Shown piece by piece: positions 34,843 to 46,695 of a DNA stretch of 64,000 nucleotides. The DNA comes from Neonectria sp. B-13. Lineage: Eukaryota > Ascomycota > Sordariomycetes > Hypocreales > Nectriaceae. The first letter of the stretch is position 1; each line of letters begins with the position of its first letter. The translations under genes were made by a program, and so were the position numbers. The stretch covers positions 3,785,296 to 3,849,295 of the forward strand of contig NOKP01000001.1 of NCBI GenBank assembly GCA_002682825.1, written 5' to 3'. The notes below the pieces were generated by a model. It did no database searches. It was not told the DNA's origin and worked only from the letters and a program-made list of their open reading frames with translations.

Positions 34843-36487
34843 GGGCGGATGGACGAGGCGCTTGGGGGCGAAGGGTCATTCGGATGCGGCTGGTTTTGTT
34901 CTGTGACTGGGAGCGCGTTTATGGTTTGCTGGAAGGACGAATTGGTTTTTATTCATCGATACCCGCTCTCTTTGATACGGTACTGATGCAGCGGTGGAGT
35001 TGAGGATTGCATGATTGATTTCCCAGGCTGGAGTCGTGTCGTTTCGTGTTCCTACGCTTGGGTTCGATGTAAGGCATTACACACACATATGTACGTGTAT
35101 TGATATTGACTGATAGCCGGGTCTGATAAGAGATCTCTGTCCATGGCGGTTGCTGTTTCGATATGGTCACGGGAAGGTCGCCGAGCCTGGCACGGGCTAA
35201 TTATAAGACACGGCGATGCAGACGGCCGGTACCGGATGGGTGGCTCAGGATGACGGCGCATTCCCGTGGAGAATGGGCGCAGCTCCACGAACGGATGTGC
35301 GGGGTAAGAACGGATACGTGAATGGATAATGTGGATTTTCCTCCGTAAAGGGACAGTGGGTAATGAACAAGAGGGCAATTGACGAAGGAAACCCACCTGT
35401 TTCTAATTCCGCGGTTCACCAAGAAGCGGATGCGGCAGAGCCGATTTGAGGATGGAAACGGGGGAGACGCGGCACGGAGGATCGGGGGACGGGGGCGATC
35501 GGGGCACTCGGGAGTGGTGACAAGTATGAATTAGGTATTCGAGTGTGGATACGTATCTCGGGGTGCCGGGTCGGCGGGCCCAGGGAAAGATCCACCGAGT
35601 CCGGGGGGGGTTTAACCTGGTTGGGCCGGATTGGGGGATTGGGGGGAAGTGGGAGAAAGGGAAGGGGAAGGAAGGGAAGGGCTTCTAGAAAAGGCGTGAG
35701 GACGACTGAGCATCAAAGATAGAACCGGGGGGAGTGGGGTGAGTAATGAGCATTACGGGGGACCACCCGGCATGACCAGTTGGAATTTGTGTTGGCAGAC
35801 TGGGGGCGCCATGTGATTGGCCAGGTGGCCGCGCAGATAAGGTGGAAAACCTTGACGATTTGACATGGCATCGACCAGCGCCAAGGGATGGAGGCTCAAG
35901 TGGCTTTGATGCTTGGTACTGACTACGGAGTGCTCGGCAGAGGAAGGGAAAAACACGGATGCAGAATAGAAAACCTCGGGCATTCTGGATTAGCACCGAT
36001 TGCCCTGCGCAAGATGTTAACGTCGAGAAAGTCAGTCAGCATGTTCTAGGCCTGGATCAGCTGAAAACGATGGGGTGAGGCATGGTGGCGGATGGCGTTG
36101 ATAAGGAAAAAAGACGACTAATAAGTTGGGGGGTGCCCTCGGTCAACAGAGCATGGCACGGATACAGACCGAGACAGCGGCAGGGCAACGTTGTCCGATT
36201 CTTCGAATGCCCCCTGGTCTCCGTGCAGAAAGCGAGATGATGGCCGCGCTCCTTTGCTGTGTTCATCATGGCCTTGGTCAAGGTCAAGACCTTGTCACCT
36301 GCAAGCAAGACAAACAAGCTCTGGGGTGGCGGTTAGGCATGGTGCGGGTGAGCGGGAGCAGTTTGCGGGTTTGGGTTGCTGGGGACGCGAGCGTGTCGTG
36401 CTACTGCAAAGAGGCCATGCTAATGTGTGCTTCGTAGGCCGTGGTGATACATACATATGCCATGCCATGGACGGTCGTCGAAGCCCC

Positions 36488-36530
36488 AACCTGAACCTAA
36501 ATCCAAACCCAAATCCAAACCCCAATCGTA
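36488..36530. repeat. Degenerate CCAAAC/CCTAAA repeat
   Basis: Hexamer-like units of the form AAAYCC/AACCYA repeat about six times with variation. It resembles but does not match the TTAGGG telomere repeat, so I read it as a simple repeat. Confidence 0.7.
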
Positions 36531-38216
36531 ATTTCGAGGAGGTAACGGTGAGACAACCGCCGAGAGTACTCGGAGAGTGAGTGGTGGGAGGCAAAGCCAT
36601 GTAACTTGAAAGGTGAGAGGAGAGCCAACGAGGAGGTGCATGCAGATGCAGCACCGCGCCAGGGGCCCGCGAGGCCTCGCATAGAGCCAAGAGACGTGAT
36701 GCGTTGATGGGTGCTGACCACGGGGTATAACACAAAAAGATGTGCATGGGGGTACGGAGCATCCAATATCTAACCCGAAGCGATGGGCGTCGGCGAAGGC
36801 GTTCGAGTCGAAAGGACGAAGCTGTGATTGGACACGGTCAGGGACTCGGTTTCCGGGTTATCTACTGGGCAAAGCTGGATGGTCAGAAGCGTCTCGGGTG
36901 TTAGCAATTGGCAAAAATAATGATTTAATCACCTTTTGTGTCACCGAATGGACCGCACCGCCTCCCTCCCCCACAAGGCCGAGGGCCCAGTGCTGGGGGT
37001 GGTGGGAAGAAATGGAGGAGGGGGGACGGGGGGAGCGGACCGGGGAGACCAAGCAGGGGCTCTATTTTGGAACTTGGATTCGTCTTGAGTCTGGAGGTCT
37101 CGGGGAGCTTCTTATCGAGGTCGAGTCGCGTGGAGGAGACAGAGATGCGAGCAGCTGATGAGTTGGCGATGGGGGGCTGTGATTGTAGGAGCAAATATCA
37201 GTGCGATTGTGACTGTAAGTGAGATTGTGAGTGCAATGGGGGTGGCGTGAGACCCGAGACTGAGAGCTGCGCTGGGCTTTGGGCAGGCTGAAGCTGGAAC
37301 AGCAGAGCGCGTCGTACTCCGTAGTCCAAGGTCTGGAGGAGTTGATGAAGCTGAGGCGAGCCAAGAGCGGAAAGGTGGGTTGGTGGCGTGTGGCCGAGGT
37401 GGTCGGTGCGCCGAGTGGTGTGCATGTATCCACCTCTAAAGTGAGTCCGTGTGGGTTGACCACTGATCTGGGTGCGTTTCGCCAGCATTGACCAATCACC
37501 GCCGTCAGATCTCTGATTCCTTATCTTGGGAGCGATGAAGTAACGGAATGTTTAAACTTTTCCCCTTCCTGCCTTACATAGCACATCTGCATCTGGCGCG
37601 GAAGCCACGAACCATACATACCACATTTACACGTGCCAGGTACCTTTGCATATGGTCCTCCGGGAGACTGGGACCCGTTTCGTTCTTAAAGAAGCAGCAG
37701 TAACAGTAACAGCAACGACGTGGTGCGATAGGCAAGAGATAAGTAATGGACCTGGGTGTTTTTTGCGAGGGTGCCATGGTGCGGATCTGCACATACTAAG
37801 TCTCGCCGGTGAACTGTGGGTGTCACCGTTGCCCCTGCCCTGCGTGATTGACGGGAATCCGGGGATATTTTCTACCATGGTAACTTCTGAGAGGCTATCA
37901 AGATGATGCCCCCAAAGTATCCATCAGTCCCTCCCGGCCCTTTTGGGGTTGCGGGGGACGCTGTACTTAGACGGAAGCTTAGGAATTACATCACATCACG
38001 TTGCGCCTCGCGGATACTATGGTAACTCTTTTTGCATCACACCCACTCTCCCACCCACCCACACTCCAAAGCTCTATCTCACCTTCTCCACAAAATACAA
38101 GATACCTCGAAGAACAACACACATGGGCATTGTGCACGCGCATGAATCCAGATACACATCAAACAAGGCAAGGGGAAAGAGAAATAAGACACGAAACTGA
38201 CAAGAGAGGGCGGACT

Positions 38217-38240
38217 AGCACAGCACAGCACAGCACACCA
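38217..38240. repeat. (CACAG)n repeat
   Basis: About four tandem CACAG units lie in intergenic DNA, followed by a short CTCGC run. Confidence 0.85.
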
Positions 38241-39935
38241 CGCTCGCCTCGCCTCGTCTCGGAGAGATCCGGACGGTGGCCCCGGGTTTAAGGACTGGAG
38301 CTAGAGCTGCAGCTGAGCTGACGGTTCAGGCCCCGGAGATGGGCGAGCACTGGAGCAGCCGTGAACCCAACCAAGTTGAACGGGCCGTGGCAGATACCGA
38401 TGACGAAGGCCATGCCGGGCTGCGGCGGTGATAGATTGGCATGACTTTACAGTGGCCAATGTGTAATGTAATAGCAGCTTGCTGCGCTCATGGCCCCGTC
38501 CGTCCCCCATTGTCCACCATCGGGCTCTCTCTGTGTCGCGTGTGCGTGTAAATATCGGGGTCCGGGCTATCGGTTCTAGCTCAAAGCCAAGAGAGATACC
38601 AGCACAACCACCATGATCTGTTCGACGCGGTATCGCCTACGAGGGAGGACAGAAGCCACAAAACAGATCATCAGCCCATGACCTACGGCCGACGGGTGTC
38701 TTGCAGCTGAACTATCTCCTCGCCAAGACAAGACCAGAGACAAGGCAATGCAATTTGACCAATCTTGACCGGGCCAGCTCTTGCAAATCTCGGCTCGCTA
38801 TCAACCACGGTCGGGCTATCGCATCTATTGCTTTTGTCAGTGTGCGTGTGTGCGTGAGTGTTTCAATCTACTATCATGGCTTCCCCATCTCCAATTCTTT
38901 TTTCCTGTCGCTTGTTGCACCTTGGACCTGGCAAGCCTTGGGACACCCCACGCTCAAGGGAACCAACCAAGGGGCCTGGGTAAAGGCAAGGACGAGGGGA
39001 CGAGGATGGGGTGGGAAGTCGACATCACACGTCAACGGCGCCCCCGGAGGAGAGAGGCTAGCCCAGTCCCAACTTCGTGCTTGGTAGAAACCCATTCTTT
39101 CTTTGCAATTCAGCAATTCATTCCGCATGTCTACCTAGCCGCTACTCACATGCATGCCCTTCTCACACACCCCCGTTTTCGGCAATGCATGCATACGGGG
39201 ACCCTGGGGGATGGAGAGAGAAAACCCAGCATCACGACCCGTAGCTGTGGTCTAGGTAGGTATCACCGTTTTCTTCCCGTCCTCTTTTTTCCCTTTCTGG
39301 CAGCATGTGCAATGAATGACATGGGGGAAGTACAACACACGCGAAATGCTGCCTACCCGTTCTCGGGTACGCCACTGCTTTGAGGCTTGCGGGATGATGC
39401 ATTTAAAAGCGGTGCTTATCTGAGGACTAAGAGAAAGAAAAACGAACAAGAGCACTGATGAGGCTCGTGCTCTTCGTGAGGCTGCTGATAGTACCGTGAT
39501 GCCGTGGCTGGCTCTGACGAGATTTTGCAAAGTCTGTTACAGTCGGAAAGTGATAACGGTGCATTTTTTTTTCTCTCTCCGTCCCACGGGGATCCCGAGT
39601 TTCAGCTCAGGGTTTCGTCTTCGTCTTTCCGTCCTCTGGTTGAATCGACATTCGACAAAACCTCAACTCAACCCAAGCTGGGATGGGAACCCCCGGTCCT
39701 CCGGGCTGGGGTTCTTCATTCGGTAGGGAAGGAAGGGGGGGGGCGTCCATCGATCCGAAGGGAAAGAAGGGAAAAAGCCTAAGAAAGCCAAGTTCGATCG
39801 AGGAGGGGTGGAGTGTGGAAGTGCGGAATCGCTGGGCCAAAACCGGCCGCTCCTTCCACGGGAATCCGGCCGGTACCTGGCCAAACTGGCAACTGGCATG
39901 GGCGCGACCGGGGCAGAGGAGGGGAGGGGTGGCGT

Positions 39936-40107
39936 TATCTCTATCGCCCAGTCGCCCCCAGCCCGCGCGGTACGTACCGGTAAACTATGTGTCCATCTGG
40001 TTATGCATGCTTTCTTTCCCACTCACACATACAAACCACACACAGAGCACACTCGCTCGCGTATCGCTCCAATGTACGTACACGACACAATCTCTGGTTT
40101 ATCTATC
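39936..40107. promoter_or_regulatory. Two GATA-site pairs upstream of ammonium transporter
   Basis: Closely spaced TATC motifs (GATA on the minus strand) occur at 39936-39939 with 39942-39945, and at 40100-40103 with 40104-40107. Several match HGATAR. They lie about 530-700 bases before the transporter ATG. Paired GATA sites are the usual target of AreA/NIT2-type nitrogen regulators, which control ammonium transporters in moulds. The assignment is inference from motif and position. Confidence 0.4.
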
Positions 40108-40298
40108 TACCATAGCAGTAGTAGTGGTTTTTTTTACTTCCTTCTGCTTCGCTTGGGCGCTGGCTCCTCTATCTCGACGTATCCAGGGATCTACGAACCC
40201 GCCCATGCAGCATGGCCATGCCCACGCCGTGGCTTTCTTGCCTGTTCCTAGTCTTCGGACCATGGCCGGACAGGCTCCTCTCTCGCTTCCCTTCTCTG

Positions 40299-40306
40299 TT
40301 ATATAG
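40299..40306 (+). promoter_or_regulatory. TATA-like element of the ammonium transporter gene
   Basis: TTATATAG lies about 330 bases before the start codon and is followed by a long C/T-rich tract, a typical arrangement for a fungal core promoter and transcription start region. Confidence 0.35.
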
Positions 40307-40633
40307 ACTATACACTCTCCCCGTTCTCTCGCTTCTCCCGCCTTCATCTCGATATCCCATTTTCCCCGCCCTTGACTCGAACAAGCCCCGTTCCATTCCA
40401 CTTGTTCCATTGTCGGGTCCTCTCCTTGACTCTTCTTCTGTGTGACGCTTCTACTCTTACCTCTACTTCTACTTCTTCCTCCATTACTCACGCTCCCTCG
40501 GGGACACAATCAAATCAATATCTCCCAAATCCTGGGCACACCTTCGAGAGCCCTCCTCTCCCACCTCGACGCATCGTGACGTCCTGACCTATACCCCGAA
40601 TCGAGAACCATATCCACTCGACCAAAGCCCATC

Positions 40634-42320
40634 ATGTCTTACAGTACAGTCGGCGCCCCGGCCGTCTTCAACGGCACGGATGACCTCGGCGGTGATTCCA
40701 GTATGTCCGCCCTCTTCACCCCATGATACAGAAATGAGTGACGGGAAAACGAGGCAAGAAAGGAGAAAACATGGGACTAATACGCATCACTCTCACAGCC
40801 ACCACCAACCTCAACCAATGGTACCAGTCCGGTGACCAGGCCTTCATTCTCGTCAGCTCCTGTCTCGTTCTCATCATGGTCCCCGGCATCGCCTTCCTCT
40901 ACTCCGGCCTCGCTCGAAGAAAGTCGGCCCTCTCAATGCTCTGGGTCGTCATGATGTCCTTCAGCGTCATCGTCTTCCAGTGGTATTTCTGGGGCTACTC
41001 GCTCGCTTTCAGCGCCACCTCCGGCAACCCCTACATCGGCGATCTTCGTCACTTCGGCCTCATGAAGGTCCTGGGCACTCCCTCCGCTGGCTCCCCGCTT
41101 GTCCCGGCCCTTCTCTACTCTTTCTACCAGATGATGTTCTGTGCCGTCACTGGCGCTCTCACAGTCGGCGCCGTTGCCGAGCGCGGCCGCGTCATTCCCA
41201 GCATGGTCTTCGTCTTCTTCTGGGCCACTCTCGTCTACTGCCCCCTCGCCTACTGGGTCTGGAACGCCAACGGCTGGTGCTTCAAGAACGGCGTCTTCGA
41301 CTACGCTGGCGGTGTCCCCGTCGAGATCGGCTCCGGAATGTCTGCCCTTGCCTACTCTTGGGTCCTCGGTCGACGTAACGAGAAGATGATGATGAACTTC
41401 CGCCCCCACAACATCTCTCTCATCACTCTCGGCACCATTCTCCTCTGGTTCGGATGGCTGGGATTCAACGGTGGCTCTGCCTTCGGTGCCAACCTCCGTG
41501 CTGCTATGGCCTGCTGGAACTCTTGCCTCACTGCCATGTTCGCCGCCATGACCTGGTGTCTTCTCGATTTCCGTCTGGCCCGCAAGTGGTCCATGGTCGG
41601 CTGGTGCTCTGGTACCATTTCCGGTCTCGTTGCTGCCACTCCCGCCTCTGGTTTCATCGACCCCTGGGCATCCATCATTCTCGGTGTCGTTGCCGGTGTC
41701 GCCTGCAATTTTGCCACCAAGAGTACGTCAACCATACTATTTCGGAGTCTATTAAACAAAAGCTAACCCACTCTCTAGTCAAGTTCCTTATCAAGATCGA
41801 CGACTCCCTTGATGTCTTCGCTGAGCACGGCGTCGGCGGCATGGTCGGTCTTCTCTTCAATGCCTTCTTCGCCACCGGCAAGGTTATCGGCCTTGACGGA
41901 GTCAACACCGGCGTCACGGGCGGCTTCCTCGACGGCAACTACGTGGTACTTGGCTGGCAGATCGCTGCCATTGTGGCCGCCTCCTCCTACGCCTTCGTCA
42001 TGTCCGCCATCATCGCCAAGATCATCGACGTGATCCCCGGCCTCAAGCTCCGCGCCTCTGAGGAGGCTGAGCTCCTCGGTATGGACGACGACCAGCACGG
42101 CGAGTTCTCCTACGACTACGTTGAGGTCCGACGTGACTTCCTGGCCTGGTCCCCTCATCGCGATGAGCCCGCCGAGGATGGTGATGTCCTCGAGCCCACC
42201 CACGGCATCCAAGAGCACCAGTCCATGATGCACTCTCCCAGCTTCTCCGATGACGCCGCTGTCACCAAGGCTGCCTCCGTCGAGAAGATCCCTGAAAGCA
42301 CCAGCGAAAAACGCGACTAG
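40634..42320 (+). CDS. Mep/Amt-type ammonium transporter
   Basis: Exons 40634-40700, 40799-41722 and 41779-42320 join in frame to 510 residues; introns are 98 and 56 nt. This plasma membrane protein imports ammonium. Eleven hydrophobic helices of the Amt/Mep/Rh fold can be traced, with the family segments VPGIAFLYSGLARRKSAL (about 50-67), ALTVGAVAERGR, DYAGGVPVEIGSGMSAL (190-206), the conserved WFGWLGFNGGSAFGAN, and a late EHGVGGMVG. In the pore, the first of the two conserved His is replaced by Glu198, while His347 is kept, as in the Mep1/Mep3 type of fungal transporters; Mep2-type sensors keep both. The tail of about 90 residues is acidic, cytosolic and Ser-containing. GATA pairs upstream suggest nitrogen control. 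It converges on the phosphatase gene. Confidence 0.95.
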
Positions 42321-42952
42321 GTGTCTTGGGCTGAGCGAGGTTGCGGTTGTGGGATAGAGTCGATTTTTCGTTTGTTTCCATATCGGTCGTTGGGGGCAAG
42401 CCGGCACAAGGCGTCTTAGGTTGAGGTTTTCTTTTTTTTTTTTGCGCTTGTACAATTGTAATACCCGCATGGTAGATGTATCCGGCTTTGAAAAAGCGAC
42501 ATGCAAGTCAGTTAGGACGCAAATACAGCGCTTCTGTAGTCTGGTACTTTAGATAGTAGTGGAATCAGAATGTCCATATCTTCTTGAAACACAACTCCTA
42601 CTTCGGTGTTCAGTGATATATATGCCATTGACTTCACACTATCCATGATTGAACATGAAGATTCATAGCTGAGCGCCGTATTGCAATACTTTCATGTAAC
42701 GCTCCAGAAAGCGGCAAGGTTTCATTCGCCATGGGTGGACATGAGGGACAACTGCTGAATGTATGATAATCCAATTTGATAGACGCTGGAAATATTGTTT
42801 AACAAACATTCAGAGCGACTAGTAAATGCCGGCGATTATACCTATTCAATAATGTGTCCTCTGGGGTGAGGCATGCAGTATAAGTGTGCCGACTCCCCAT
42901 CAATGGTCCGTCTACATATCTTACATCCCATTCCATATCATATACGTAAATC
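42321..42952. other. Convergent intergenic spacer
   Basis: This 632-base spacer separates the stops of the ammonium transporter and the acid phosphatase. It contains a T-rich stretch near 42430 and AT-rich DNA to 42870, as expected for two 3' ends; no gene is visible. Confidence 0.6.
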
Positions 42953-45022
42953 TCAACTGGGGGGTCTGCCATCCGTTACATCGCCGTACGAGACCCAATC
43001 GTAGTCACCAAAGCAGGCAAAGTCGTAGTCGGCCTTTTCAGCCATTTTGTCCTGTACCTCCAGGAACGTCTCCAGTTCGCACCATCCATCTTTGCGGTCA
43101 GCGCCGCATTCGGGGAAACTCTTGCCGAGGGGTAGCGTTCGTTGGTTGAGGATGAAGTGGATGTACTTGGTCTCCTTGCCATCCTCGTATCCTTCTCGGT
43201 TTGCCGAAACGGGCTTGGGTGCCTTGATGATCTCAATGTCCAGACGGGCGCCGAAGGGTGTTACGTGGGCAACAGTGAACTCGTGGTCGCCAGGATACTT
43301 GTCAGCAGGGAGCTCGTCTCTAAACTGGATGATTCCAAATGCAGTCAGAATGGAGACGATGTTCGTGTCGTGAGAGAAGTCAAAGTAGAGACTCTGGTTC
43401 AGTGGAAAGGTCTCGGTGTTGCCGTCAAGCGTGGTGTTGATCTGGGAGCCGCTGTAGCCCAGAGTATGGTTCTTGAGGCGTGCAATGACCTCTTGCTGAT
43501 ATCCAATGCCCACAGCTCTCTTTCAAGTGGCAGGGTATGTTAGAAAGTGCTATGGAACGACCAGGTTGGGCAAGAACTTACGCCAGTCGGACTGTGGAAG
43601 GCGCTTCCAGCGGAGAAGGCCAAGTCAATCGAGTACCCGAAATGTAGCCATTCTTCGTACGTGAATAGTTGGCAGAAACTGCTGTAGCCGTAAGCGACAG
43701 TTTCGTATGGGCACATGGTCTGGGCAGCGTAGACATCCTTGGGAGTCCACTCAAATCCTTCCGTCATGTTTTGGAACCGGGCGGTTGCTAGAGGAGGTGA
43801 AGATGAGAACGGGCACGTCATGAGAGCGAGAAATGAACAAGCATACCGTCTTTGAGATATATATCAACCCAAGTGCGGGTAGGTTCCTTGTAGTCAACCT
43901 TGGTGTAGGCGTTGGGGCAGTTGAGGGATCCAGCGAGGGAGTTGTTGAAGCCACCGGATTCGATGATAACCTCAATAGTGGCATTGTTGGTCCTGCTGAG
44001 TGTAAGTATCAAGCTATCAATCAAGTGACCGCCCAGGAGGCATCATACCATTCTAGACCGAAGAAGCCAGCCATCCAGTTCTCGGCAGACTTCAGCATAC
44101 GGTCTTGGGTCTGGACGGGGTTAGTCTGTGTAGTGCTTGGTTGGTTACAAAATGCTTGTGACATACAGTAGTCCGAACAATGAGCTTGGTGTTGGGGTTG
44201 TATAGGCTTCCATACATGTAGCTATGCAAGATGCCTGAAAACCGTTTGTAAGCCAGAGGAGGAGGAAGTGCCTAAATCGGCGAGGTTGGATTGCTCACCG
44301 GACTGGAACAGCTCTTCACGTCCTTTGGGAACCAGGATTGCGTGGCCGAGTTCATATTTCCAGTTGTTGAGAAAAGCCAGAGGCCCGTCGGTCTTGATCT
44401 TGCCAGAATAATTGGCGATGAGTTCACCCAACTCAGCAACCTCGGAGTTTGGAGTAGGGTATCGGGCGCCGTGGCGGGACAACATCTGGACCTGGACGAT
44501 CTCGGCGCCCTCGGGGATGGGATACTCATCGACACCAAAGCCAGGGCTCGGGTGGTACGGGGACAAGTAGCCCATGTGGTGGAAGATGCTCTGGTTGCCC
44601 TCCTGCATGCCCTCAACGGGGATGGCCGTCTGTAGCGGCTCATTGGGGACGTAGGTGTTGGTGGGATCAAACACACGGGTCTGGGCCATAAAGGCCGGCC
44701 GGCCGGTGGCGGTTGCTCCGGCCCATAGCTGGGGGGATGTCTGGAAATACTGGGGCACGTCCGGTCCGGGCGGACATGAGCCGGAGCCGGAGCCGGAGAA
44801 GGCCCAGGGGAGGGTGAGATAGAGATTGGCACCGAGTAGAATGACAACGAGTCCCGAGAGAACAATAGTGAGGGCTCGGTAGGTCCGATTGGGTCCACGG
44901 GGCATTACGGGGGCGGCAGAAGGCAACCCGCGGCCTTCATCTTGGGCATCGATCTGGGCCTCATCTTGGTAAACAGGCTGATATCCTGAAGCGGTATCCT
45001 GGGCGAGTTTAGATGCGGCCAT
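42953..45022 (-). CDS. Membrane-anchored histidine acid phosphatase (phytase family)
   Basis: Six exons (45022-44299, 44234-44167, 44110-44049, 43992-43847, 43787-43582, 43519-42953) join in frame to 590 residues. The enzyme hydrolyses phosphate monoesters, possibly phytate, by a phospho-His mechanism. The catalytic motif SRHGARYPT gives His184, and the distal SHDTN gives His452-Asp453. Paired Cys and many N-glycosylation sites fit an exported enzyme. Instead of a signal peptide it has a polar N-terminus of about 50 residues and one hydrophobic helix at about 51-72, so it should be a type II membrane protein, longer than secreted phytases of about 440-480 residues. Intron 3 ends in CAGCAG; the second AG restores Trp in GLEWTNNAT. 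The ATG at 45022 is the first in frame after a non-ATG open stretch. Substrate is not determined by sequence. Confidence 0.9.
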
Positions 45023-45291
45023 GATGCTGGATGCCGTACTGTGTGCTTCGTACACGGTGTCCCGTACGTCTTAGGTCCGACGCCTTGGGGCGGCTGTGAC
45101 GGGAGGCGGCGGCTGTGGGGCGGAGGAGAGAAGGGAAAAGAGGAGATGACAATGGATTGGAGACGGAGGAGGGGAGAGGAGGCAGGAGGCAGGACACAGG
45201 AGGCAGGAGACACGTTGGAGAGGCCGGCAGATGGATGCAGCTCAGCCACGTCTCGACTCAGTTAGTGACCGATCCCGCGAACGTGGACTTG

Positions 45292-45315
45292 GGCGTAGGC
45301 GTAGGCGTAGGCGTG
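45292..45315. repeat. (GGCGTA)n hexanucleotide repeat
   Basis: Three perfect GGCGTA copies are followed by GGCGTG, about 270 bases upstream of the phosphatase start. Confidence 0.85.
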
Positions 45316-46637
45316 GACGTGGATGAGGGTGAGGATTTGAGGAGTTTCAGTGGCGTACAGCCTGGTCCTGGCGTTCCAGGAGGTTGTTGTCAAGGTGTCA
45401 CTGGGCCTTGGGGGGCCGCCGAGGAGCGGAGGTTGAAGCTTGCCGGGGAGGGAGGGAGGGGGGATAAGCAGTAAGGTAAGTAAGCCTCAGGCTGGTGCAG
45501 GGTCTGGAACCTGGGAGCTGGGACTTGCAACCTGGAACCTGGAACGTTGGCCGGCGCGAAGCTGGGTTCCGGACTGATGCTGACGCCTCTGCTGTTGGTT
45601 TGGCGACTGGGCTGGCTGGGCTGTGGTGGTTGTGCTTCTTTGGCGTTGGAGCGACGCGGTAGCATGCTGCAGGGCTCTGAGTTGAGGTGAGAAGGGGACC
45701 GTGCGCGCGGGTCAATCGGCGCCCGGCACTGGCACTGTGCATCCGCGGCCAGAGCCAGCAGGGGGGGGGAGGAAACTTGCCGGGCTTCTTCTTTAGGAGT
45801 GTGACCGGGTGTAATTACAGCGGAGTCCTTGGAAAGAATGAAAAGAAAGAAACACGGTGGGGGGACGGGGGGGGACACAATGCTTGTTCAGTGCAGCCCC
45901 CAGGGGTATCAACAAGTCTTCCACATACTTATGTAGCAATCTATCTCCGAGGCTGCGGCGGACCGATCAATACGACTTTGCGGCGGTGGCTTCTTCTAGA
46001 TGCGGGAACGGGGGGGAATCTGCGTGGGCCATGTGAGCGAGGCGCACTGTGTCCATCCACTGTGACGGCCGCGATGGACCCACAGCTGTTTTCGATCTGG
46101 CTCTCTTGTTTTCACTACAACTCATCCCCTCGTTATGTTCGCCTCGCATTGCACATCACCCGCATCACTTTTAACGCACCTCATCGCATCGCATCTCATC
46201 TCATCGTATCGTATCGCACCCGCTCTGCATGGCCGGTGCAACGATGCAAACCCTCGCCCGTGTATCACATCTACACCATGCGGCGTACTACATACGTCCA
46301 ACGACCAAGGCCCACGGTTCGTCACGGAGTCGTCATTGCCCGCGGGCCCTCGACATATTCGTCCCGTCATTGGATCGTAACGAGTAACTTCTCTCCATGA
46401 CACACGATACAATCCTGCATCTCTGACTGCCATTGATTCTTGTGCTACTTGCCTCTCGTCTCCTGCCTCTTGCCCCTTGCCTCTTGACCTGACCCGTCCT
46501 ATTCACCGCCATCCATGGGGTCCGCCTTGCGTCTCAGGGATCTGGGCATTCGCGTCGAGGAACCCTTCTCCTCAGACGAAGAAGCAAGGCAATGGCGTTG
46601 CAAAACAACCCCAGCCAAAGATATGTCTACTAGTGAG

Positions 46638-46650
46638 ACAACAACAACAA

Positions 46651-46695
<45 letters not shown>
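46638..46695. repeat. (ACA)n microsatellite
   Basis: About nineteen nearly perfect ACA units with one A-rich interruption form the longest microsatellite in the window. It creates a false poly-Gln or poly-Thr reading on the plus strand and poly-Val on the minus strand. Confidence 0.95.

Larger units (their letters stand above)
34843..40633. other. 5.8 kb intergenic region
   Basis: No gene is supported between the Crt10-like gene and the ammonium transporter. Frames of 100-200 codons (for example 36295-36762, 38781-39383, 39683-40306) overlap each other on both strands and carry no domain pattern. Purine-rich DNA lies at 35640-35695, a degenerate AACCCAAATCC-type repeat at 36488-36530 and CACAG repeats at 38217-38238. 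The last 700 bases carry GATA pairs, a TATA-like site and a pyrimidine-rich leader that belong to the transporter gene. Confidence 0.5.

Noticed and set aside
36488..36530. Telomere-like repeat
   Set aside because: Units are not TTAGGG/CCCTAA and vary; the site is internal to a chromosome arm with normal genes around.
39683..40306. 207-codon frame upstream of the ammonium transporter
   Set aside because: Crosses the TATA-like and GATA-rich promoter region, low complexity, no domain.
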